Translations under genes and position numbers: made by a program | NCBI GenBank assembly: GCA_003219945.1 | Contig: QHQV01000081.1 | Span: forward strand, 1-9,859 | Reading direction: 5' to 3' | DNA: 9,859 bases | Source: Verrucomicrobiota bacterium | GTDB lineage: Bacteria > Verrucomicrobiota > Verrucomicrobiia > Chthoniobacterales > UBA10450 | Shown here: positions 4,975-9,859 of the stretch, piece by piece | How positions within the stretch are numbered: the stretch's first letter is position 1 | Layout: each line of letters begins with the position of its first letter | Notes under the pieces: model-generated | What the model was told of the DNA's origin: nothing | What the model saw: the letters and a program-made list of their open reading frames with translations, nothing else | The model's database searches: none

Positions 4975-6989
4975 GTTCGATTTTCGATATTCAATTTTCG
5001 GTCGCTGCCACTCCAGCCCAAAAGCAGGTCCGCCCATTGCTGCCAAAAACGTGAGCCTGTCGTCAAATCGATACGAGTTTTTCGAGTGATTTGCCCCAGG
5101 GTTTTTCGCGGAGCAGAACGGAATGTTGTTTTGTCCAGAAAGAATGCACCATCGAGATGCTCGACCATTTTCCGACTGCTTAGACGACCGCCCACACATT
5201 GCGGCAACGCGTTCTGGATCCACTCGCGCGGTAACTCGGATCGTGGCTCGATGGTGGCGCTTACTGTCACACCGAGCAGCTTCTTTAACATGAGCGCGCA
5301 AACCAGCGCACGGGAACTCGTAGCATGAATGTGCGATACGTCTTTTTCTTGAATTAATTTCCGCAGCACGAGCGCGAACCGCCCCTGACGAAGGAAAACC
5401 GCGCCTGGGGCGCGGCTGCTCTGCTGTGCGCGGTCTTCCTCTAACTGTTGCGCCAGAGCCGGGTTTGCTCGCCATTCGGCTTCCAACACCATCGCATCGG
5501 GCAAAAATTCAAGTGATGGCGACACTCGTTCCATGGCGCGATTGAGCCTCGTGCTGGGACTCAATTCGCAGACTAACGGGAGAATGGGCACGTTTCGCCG
5601 TTTCATCTCCTCAATCTCGCGTTCCAAGAGTGGCAATTCGCGATCAGGCCACCGATCTACCAGATACGCGATTTCTATTGCCGCTTGGCTATGTGAAGCG
5701 CGACAACGACTCGATTCGGTCGGACCCAGTAATGCCGATCGCGAAACGCTCACGTCGCCCGCGGGGCGACGGCTACAACTTCGCTCGAGCATCTCCATCA
5801 GCGGCGCGACCGTCTGCTCAATTCGGAAATGCTGCTCGATCCGAGCACGCCCGGCATGCCCAAAGCGTAATCGCAACTCAGGATCGCGCAGCAATTGCTC
5901 AAGTGCGTCAGCTAGCGCAGTAGAATCGCCGGGCGGAGTTAACATTCCGGTCTGGCCGTCAACGACTAACTCGGGAATTCCGGCCAGACGAGTTGAAACG
6001 ACTGCCCGGGCCGAAGCCATCGCTTCGAGAATCACAGTAGGAAAAACATCCGTGGCTCCCTGGGTGTCGGTAGTTGAAGCCAACGCGAAAATGTCAGCGG
6101 CCTGAAGTTTGTCCAAGACCGCGGCTTGCGATAGCGAACCGAGCAAATTCACTCGCGACGAAAGATCCAGCTGCTTGACCTTCTCCTGAAGCGTCTCGCG
6201 CAGCCGACCGTCGCCTATGATATCGCAGAAAAAATCGATTCGGTGTCGTGCGAGTTCGGCGCAAGCGTCGATGAGTTCGTCGAAACCTTTGAATGCAACC
6301 AGTCGACCGACGCTCACGATGCGCGGCAGATGGTAGGGCGCGACCGCCGGGCGCGCCGATTCGTCGCCGAGCGCCGGAAAACGTTCCATATCGATGCCAT
6401 TGTAAACCTTGTGAATTTTCGCCGCGGAATTTGGACAACGCTGGCGGAGCAGGTCCCGGCTGTAATCGGTTTCGGCTGCCACGAATTCCGCTGCGGCGCA
6501 GATTTCGCGAAGCAAATCGTCGCTGCCAAGATCCTTCATAAAATCCTGCCCGTGTGCCGTGACGCTGAACGGAATCCCTGAAATTTCCTTTAGGAAAACC
6601 GCGGTGTGCGCTGCACGATTTGCGAAGTGCACGTGCACATGATCCACCCCACTGCGGGCAAAGAACTCGGCAAAGTACAAGGCATTGCGCGCGCGCTGTT
6701 CTGCCTTGGCCACCGGCCCGTACTTAGCATCGTGCCGCTCGACGAGATCGCGCGGCCATTTGCTGGTAGTTTTCGCATTCCGCTCAAGGATCTTTAAAAT
6801 TTCCTGTGGCGGCGCGTAATGAATTGGCGCGCGCAATTTGGCGATGTATTCATGCCGCAAGCTGGTGAGCGGCGGATACACTGAGCCGATCACAAGCTCG
6901 ATGCCCCGGCGCTCCAGCGCGAGCATCTCCGCATCGCAAAACGTTTGCGAGATTACTGGGTAACGCGAATACAGATAACCGAGCCGCAT
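4971..6989 (-). CDS. GT4 glycosyltransferase with an extra degenerate GT-B N-domain
   Basis: A 672-residue protein in three parts. Residues 1-404 are a complete GT4 (GT-B fold) glycosyltransferase of the exopolysaccharide WcaL-like kind: YLYSRYPVISQTF at the N-terminus, HVHVHFAN (117-124), TAHGQDF (144-150), SVGRLVAFKGFDEL (226-239), and D314-x7-E322 in place of the usual E-x7-E nucleotide-sugar motif. Residues 405-438 are encoded exactly by a palindromic repeat. Residues 439-672 resemble the first N-domain again: IAYLVDRWP matches GYLYSRYP, and VSHIHATSSRA matches VDHVHVHFANRA. The HGQDF position is changed, and no second nucleotide-binding domain follows. The second part therefore looks noncatalytic, perhaps for acceptor binding or dimerisation (inference). 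Substrate unknown. No ribosome site is visible; the start is the ATG before the first beta strand. The stop overlaps rfbA. Confidence 0.9.
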   Translation of the reverse strand: MRLGYLYSRYPVISQTFCDAEMLALERRGIELVIGSVYPPLTSLRHEYIAKLRAPIHYAPPQEILKILERNAKTTSKWPRDLVERHDAKYGPVAKAEQRARNALYFAEFFARSGVDHVHVHFANRAAHTAVFLKEISGIPFSVTAHGQDFMKDLGSDDLLREICAAAEFVAAETDYSRDLLRQRCPNSAAKIHKVYNGIDMERFPALGDESARPAVAPYHLPRIVSVGRLVAFKGFDELIDACAELARHRIDFFCDIIGDGRLRETLQEKVKQLDLSSRVNLLGSLSQAAVLDKLQAADIFALASTTDTQGATDVFPTVILEAMASARAVVSTRLAGIPELVVDGQTGMLTPPGDSTALADALEQLLRDPELRLRFGHAGRARIEQHFRIEQTVAPLMEMLERSCSRRPAGDVSVSRSALLGPTESSRCRASHSQAAIEIAYLVDRWPDRELPLLEREIEEMKRRNVPILPLVCELSPSTRLNRAMERVSPSLEFLPDAMVLEAEWRANPALAQQLEEDRAQQSSRAPGAVFLRQGRFALVLRKLIQEKDVSHIHATSSRALVCALMLKKLLGVTVSATIEPRSELPREWIQNALPQCVGGRLSSRKMVEHLDGAFFLDKTTFRSAPRKTLGQITRKTRIDLTTGSRFWQQWADLLLGWSGSDRKLNIENRT
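4977..5000 (-). repeat. AT-rich imperfect direct repeat before rfbA
   Basis: On the minus strand, CGAAAATTGA (5000-4991) and CGAAAATCGA (4986-4977) are 10-bp direct repeats that differ at one base, 14 bases apart. They lie immediately before the rfbA ATG and encode the last residues of the glycosyltransferase. The composition is much richer in A and T than the flanking coding DNA. It may be a spacer or an unstructured A-rich ribosome-loading leader for rfbA; function is inferred. Confidence 0.5.
5676..5777 (+). repeat. REPIN-like palindromic doublet, family A copy 2, in frame within a gene
   Basis: Compared with copy 1, the left 25 bases (5676-5700) match at 20 positions and the right 24 bases (5754-5777) at 21. 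The right hairpin is perfect (arms 5753-5760 and 5764-5771, loop GCG) and ends in GCTACA. The left hairpin has decayed to 5-bp arms (5682-5686 and 5696-5700), and its end is TATTGC instead of TGTAGC. The spacer is 21 bases longer than in copy 1. The element is 102 bp, exactly codons 405-438 of the glycosyltransferase, and contains no stop in that frame. Confidence 0.75.
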
Positions 6990-7030
6990 CGAAATCGATG
7001 ATTACGCTTAGCGCGTCGAATAGCAATGAA

Positions 7031-7101
7031 CCTACAGTGGGAGGCCCTGGCGACTGCTCCTTAACACCGCGGCCGACACCCCGAAAGCATTCGGGGCTAC
7101 A
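7031..7101. repeat. Decayed palindromic element after the Dabb gene (family A-like)
   Basis: The right end is clear: a hairpin CCCCGAA-AGCA-TTCGGGG (arms 7079-7085 and 7090-7096), with the family A terminal GCTACA at 7096-7101. The left part (CCTACAGTGGGAGG to CTGCTCC, about 7031-7060) can form only a weak GGAG/CTCC stem and lacks a clear TGTAGC end, so the left boundary is uncertain. The element begins directly after the stop codon of the Dabb gene on the minus strand and fills most of the 113-base gap before the glycosyltransferase. Its GAAAGCATTCGGG core also occurs at 3973-3985. Confidence 0.55.
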
Positions 7102-7102
7102 A

Positions 7103-7420
7103 TCACGAAAACCGCACGTCTTTGCCCGGATCCATCTCGAAATCCAGCACCAGTGAATCCTCCGTGTTCGGCTTAATGACTTCCTCCACGAATTTCACGT
7201 AGATCGAGTCTTCTCGGAACATGGCGAACTTATCCATTGACTCAAAATCGATGGCGATGAAGAATGGCCAGTCAGTTTCCGGGTCGATTCGCTTGCCGCA
7301 TTTGATGCTCAAGACCTCGGGGATCTTGAGAAGCTGCATCCGCGTGTTCATCATCATCTCCTCCACGCGAGCGGGCGTGACCTCCGGCTTCAATCTGTAG
7401 AGAACGATATGGTGAACCAT
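7103..7420 (-). CDS. Dabb-family (stress-responsive alpha/beta barrel) protein
   Basis: A 105-residue protein of the Dabb fold, a dimeric ferredoxin-like alpha/beta barrel found in stress-responsive plant and bacterial proteins and in some polyketide cyclases. The typical opening is MVHHIVLYRLKPEV, followed by the helix with RVEEMMM, then IPEVLSIKCGKRI, FFIAIDFESMDKF and YVKFVEEVIKP, which match the family's strand-helix order. ATG 7420 is chosen because the fold starts there; the frame extends upstream to 7519 with residues that fit nothing. No catalytic residues can be assigned, and bacterial members are mostly uncharacterised. It lies upstream of the glycosyltransferase on the same strand, separated by a palindromic element, so cotranscription is possible but a functional link is not evident. 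Confidence 0.85.
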   Translation of the reverse strand: MVHHIVLYRLKPEVTPARVEEMMMNTRMQLLKIPEVLSIKCGKRIDPETDWPFFIAIDFESMDKFAMFREDSIYVKFVEEVIKPNTEDSLVLDFEMDPGKDVRFS

Positions 7421-7623
7421 GAGGGTAAAGCTAATAGGCGTTTCTATTGAGCGGCGCAAGTGCGAATCCATGCCTCCGAAAACCAGGGCGTCCGCACGTG
7501 AATGGGGTGATTGCCGCAAGAGAGAATGACGCTAATCTTCGGCATGGACAATGGTTCTGCAGGCGAGTCGACGAGTTTGGTCGTTGTGCCATTCGACGGA
7601 GAAAAGTCACATGGCCGGGAGAG
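7421..7623. promoter_or_regulatory. Divergent intergenic region between Dabb and methyltransferase genes
   Basis: This 203-base gap lies between two outward-facing genes and must hold their promoters unless they are leaderless. Weak sigma70-like pairs can be drawn: on the minus strand TTGCGC (7459-7454), a 17-base gap and TATTAG (7436-7431); on the plus strand TTGCCG (7511-7516), a 16-base gap and TAATCT (7533-7538). Both match consensus poorly. The methyltransferase frame is open through part of the gap, but the translation does not resemble protein. No repeat was seen. Confidence 0.3.
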
Positions 7624-8499
7624 ATGATTTCACAAGAAAGCGCCGCAAACGTCTCTGCCAAACTTGAGTATCCCGCGTGCCCGGTATGCGGCAGCGACCG
7701 ACGCGAGTTTCCTTTTCGTTTGGGCCATCCGTACACTATCGCGCGCTGTACAGCATGTGGATTTTATTATCTTTACCCACGCCTTATCGAGCGCGCGATG
7801 CAAGAAGCCTATCGCCAGCCGTCATATTACGAAGGCGGTGCTTGTGGTTACGCGGATACGAGCTATACGGCGCAGGAATCTGCATTGCGTGCAACGTTCA
7901 AACGCTTCCTGCATAATCTTGCAGACCGCCGATTGACCGGCGGCACCCTTTTAGAGGTCGGCTGTGGCTATGGGTACCTGCTTGACGAGGCCCGGCCATA
8001 TTTTGATCATCGTGTTGGCACGGAATTTTCAGTGGAAGGTGCAGAAATCGCCCGCGCCACAGGGGCAGAAGTATTTGTCGGAGGCATCGAACAGATTTCC
8101 GCGGAACGTAAGTTCGATTGCATTCTCGCGGTTCAGGTAATCGAACACGTCTATCAGCCGTCGGCGTTTGTTAAGCAATTGATAAATCACACGCAACCGC
8201 GGGGGCATACTATCATCGCGACGCCCGATATGGGAGGCGTATTGCGGAAGGCCATGGGCCGACATTGGCCATCATTCAAGATCCCTGAGCATGTGGGTTA
8301 CTTCGATTTTCGGACCTTAAGCCGACTGATGGAAAAAGCTGGAGTGAGTGATGTTCGCCAGCTGCCTTATCCTCATGCCTTTCCATTGGGTCTGATAACG
8401 GCTAAGTTTGGTTTGAACATACCATCTGCGCTTGGGTGCCTTAAGGTATGGGTGCCAGCTACTACCGTTGCCGCTTATGGACGAGTCTCAAGAGATTAG
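7624..8499 (+). CDS. Class I SAM-dependent methyltransferase with N-terminal CxxC pairs
   Basis: A 291-residue protein. The N-terminus carries two Cys pairs, C19PVC22 and C42TAC45, in the pattern of a zinc ribbon that often precedes Methyltransf_23-type sugar or lipid methyltransferases. The Rossmann SAM site follows: motif I LLEVGCGYGYL (109-119), an acidic E134 at the end of strand 2, and a post-I region CILAVQVIEHVYQP (166-179). TPDMGG and EHVGYFDFRTL are usual for this subfamily. ATG 7624 is chosen because GGGAGAG lies directly upstream and the ribbon starts soon after; an earlier in-frame start at 7447 would add about 59 implausible residues. The 3' end overlaps the next gene by 23 bp, so the pair probably acts together in glycan or glycolipid modification. 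Substrate unknown. Confidence 0.88.
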   Translation: MISQESAANVSAKLEYPACPVCGSDRREFPFRLGHPYTIARCTACGFYYLYPRLIERAMQEAYRQPSYYEGGACGYADTSYTAQESALRATFKRFLHNLADRRLTGGTLLEVGCGYGYLLDEARPYFDHRVGTEFSVEGAEIARATGAEVFVGGIEQISAERKFDCILAVQVIEHVYQPSAFVKQLINHTQPRGHTIIATPDMGGVLRKAMGRHWPSFKIPEHVGYFDFRTLSRLMEKAGVSDVRQLPYPHAFPLGLITAKFGLNIPSALGCLKVWVPATTVAAYGRVSRD

Positions 8500-9502
8500 G
8501 ACGGACCCACGGCCCCCGGTCCTTTCAATTGTTATGCCGGTTTTTCGCGAAGGCGCTCAACTGGCTAGCTTTCTTTCGGCGGTTCGTAGCGCCACAGAAC
8601 AGTGTAACCTCCCGCACGAGCTTCTCCTTGTCGATGATGGGTCGCCGGACGACACCTGGCTGGTGATAGAAGCGGAGGTTACAAATGGTCGGCTTTTGCG
8701 CGCCCTGCGGTTGACCCGGAATTTTGGCAAAGAATCGGCGTTATGTGCAGGACTGGAGCACGCGCAGGGCGACGCAGTGATTGTTATGGATGCCGATGGT
8801 CAACACCCACCATCGCTCATTCCGGATATGGTGAGCCTATGGCAGAGTTCAGGAGCCGATATTGTGGAAGCAGTTAAGCGCAAACGCGGCCGCGAATCGT
8901 TATCCAGCAAATTTGGCGCTCAGCTGTTCTATTTTATTCTGAACAGATTGTCCGGATTCGACTTTAAGGGCGCGTCCGATTTCAAGCTGATGAATCGCAA
9001 AGCGGTCGATGCGTGGTTAAAAATGCATGAGCGCAACGTGTTCTTTCGCGGAATGACTGTCTGGATGGGGTTCACTACCGTACAGATTCCATTTGAAGTC
9101 GTGCCACGCTCAGCAGGTCAATCCACCTGGTCAGTCTTGAAACGCCTAAAGCTAGCTCTGGTCGGAATTACTGCTTTCTCGTCGTTCCCGTTACACCTCG
9201 TCACCTTTGCGGGCGTCGTTTTTCTCGGAATATCAGTTCTCTTGGGACTGCAAACGTTATATCTGAAGCTGGTGGGCCGTGCTGTCAGCGGTTTCGCTAC
9301 AGTCATTCTCTTGCAGCTGATCGTCGGAAGCCTGCTAATGATTAGCCTTGGCATTATCGGCGAATATCTTGCTCGAATTTACGAAGAGGTAAAAGGCCGC
9401 CCTCGATACTTGGTAAAGGAATCGATAGAACCTAACCAGATCTCGTCTGCCAAGGAGACCTCAGACAGAATGCTCGGTCTCGAACGTCACGATTGTTCGT
9501 GA
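8477..9502 (+). CDS. GT2 polyprenyl-phosphate glycosyltransferase with two membrane helices
   Basis: A 341-residue enzyme of the GtrB/ArnC/DPM1-like GT2 group. These transfer a sugar from a nucleotide donor to undecaprenyl phosphate at the cytoplasmic face. The GT-A domain shows LSIVMPVFREG (16-26), LLLVDDGSPDDTW (49-61, with D53-D54), LTRNFGKESAL (79-89) and the metal-binding DADGQHPP (105-112). Two C-terminal helices (about 233-258 and 273-298) anchor it, then EYLARIYEEVKGRPRYLV, a signature of this group. I prefer ATG 8477, which gives a normal lead into the first strand; TTG 8432 is in frame but adds an unlikely 15 residues. It overlaps the methyltransferase gene by 23 bp, which suggests coupling. 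The product probably feeds a flippase or a membrane GT-C transferase; the specific sugar cannot be told. Confidence 0.93.
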   Translation: MDESQEIRTDPRPPVLSIVMPVFREGAQLASFLSAVRSATEQCNLPHELLLVDDGSPDDTWLVIEAEVTNGRLLRALRLTRNFGKESALCAGLEHAQGDAVIVMDADGQHPPSLIPDMVSLWQSSGADIVEAVKRKRGRESLSSKFGAQLFYFILNRLSGFDFKGASDFKLMNRKAVDAWLKMHERNVFFRGMTVWMGFTTVQIPFEVVPRSAGQSTWSVLKRLKLALVGITAFSSFPLHLVTFAGVVFLGISVLLGLQTLYLKLVGRAVSGFATVILLQLIVGSLLMISLGIIGEYLARIYEEVKGRPRYLVKESIEPNQISSAKETSDRMLGLERHDCS

Positions 9503-9517
9503 GATAGTTCCACCCCG

Positions 9518-9859
9518 CTAAGCATCTGTTCTGCAGAATTGGACTCGTTGAGATGTTGTGGTTCTCCGATGCTTCATCTCTGCCGCCGTTTGCAGATCAA
9601 TTATGCTGACTCGGTTCCCGCCCATGTTTAGAACGTAGAGCTTCCGATTGACCAAAGCCAAGGCTGATGGCCCTTCGAGTTTATCGGGAGGCTTTGGTAT
9701 CAACGTGCCGATCGTGGTACCGTTCAAATCGAAAATGAGCACTGCGTCCAGGTGTGTGCTCGACGCGTACAGCCGTCCTGTCCGTGAATCTATGGATAAG
9801 TCTTCGAACCCAACTGGCTGTCCCCACTGCGGCACTGACCATTTCGCTAGGAACTTGCC
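9518..9859 (-). CDS. C-terminal part of a beta-propeller (NHL/SMP-30-like) protein, partial
   Basis: The frame is open to the right edge of the window, so the 5' part is missing; only the last 113 residues are visible. They read as propeller blades: GKFLAKW at the edge, FEDLSIDSRTGRLYASS, AVLIFDLNGTTIGTL, then GPSALALVNRKLYVLNMGGNRVSIIDL. This alternation of a hydrophobic strand, a Gly/Asn turn and a strand is seen in NHL and YVTN-type repeats. A GTG at 9835 could serve as a start but cuts through a blade. The last 25 or so residues (MKHRRTTTSQRVQF onward) do not continue the pattern. It converges on the GT2 gene with a 15-base gap and no terminator hairpin. Role unknown; probably extracytoplasmic or fused to a membrane protein. 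Confidence 0.7.
   Translation of the reverse strand, partial: GKFLAKWSVPQWGQPVGFEDLSIDSRTGRLYASSTHLDAVLIFDLNGTTIGTLIPKPPDKLEGPSALALVNRKLYVLNMGGNRVSIIDLQTAAEMKHRRTTTSQRVQFCRTDA

Noticed and set aside
4975..5475. A 167-residue N-terminal extension of RfbA
   Set aside because: It lies wholly inside the glycosyltransferase gene in another frame, its residues are Arg-rich and nonconserved, and the RmlA signature begins exactly at ATG 4974.
5533..6105. A 190-residue plus-strand frame opposite the glycosyltransferase
   Set aside because: It is antisense to strongly conserved GT4 sequence and its Ser/Arg-rich translation resembles no protein; a codon-bias shadow.
6625..6640. A GTGCACGTGCAC palindrome as an operator
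   Set aside because: It encodes the conserved HVHVH motif of the GT4 domain, so codon repetition explains it.
7349..7364. A CATCAT simple repeat
   Set aside because: It encodes the MMM run in a helix of the Dabb protein and is too short to be meaningful.
7447..7623. An N-terminal extension of the methyltransferase
   Set aside because: Low-quality sequence without recognisable fold; a purine-rich site and ATG at 7624 explain the start better.

Overview
The window looks like chromosomal DNA from a soil-type Verrucomicrobium (Chthoniobacterales-like). This rests on the alternative-complex-III-type cytochrome oxidase subunit II, the gene order, near-absence of Shine-Dalgarno sequences, and many short palindromic repeats. 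The lineage is inferred from family resemblance; no search was run.

Left half, + strand (10-3943): five genes for aerobic respiration. They are a small exported CPFC protein, cytochrome c oxidase subunit II (coxB), heme A synthase (ctaA), heme O synthase (ctaB) and a Sco copper chaperone. Most junctions overlap (8 bp; ATGA; ATGA), so this is very probably one operon. CtaB farnesylates heme B, CtaA oxidises heme O to heme A, Sco metallates CuA, and CoxB carries CuA. Catalytic subunit I is not in the window and presumably lies upstream.

Middle, - strand (7420-4081): a Dabb-family small protein, a 672-residue two-part GT4 glycosyltransferase, and glucose-1-phosphate thymidylyltransferase (rfbA), the last two joined by an ATGA overlap. 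This is a surface-polysaccharide module. It converges on the oxidase operon across a 137-bp stretch of hairpins.

Right part, + strand (7624-9502): a zinc-ribbon-like plus SAM methyltransferase overlapping a membrane-anchored GT2 polyprenyl-phosphate glycosyltransferase, also cell-envelope functions. A truncated beta-propeller gene on the - strand runs off the right edge.

The most notable signal is a set of REPIN-like doublets: a 6-nt end, a hairpin, a spacer, a second hairpin, and the inverted 6-nt end. One lies just after coxB. One encodes the C-terminal tail of CtaA. A decayed one lies just after the Dabb gene. One sits inside the glycosyltransferase gene, is exactly 102 bp (34 codons), and forms the linker between the GT4 enzyme and a second, degenerate GT-B-like N-terminal domain. 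No transposase, tRNA, rRNA or CRISPR array was seen.
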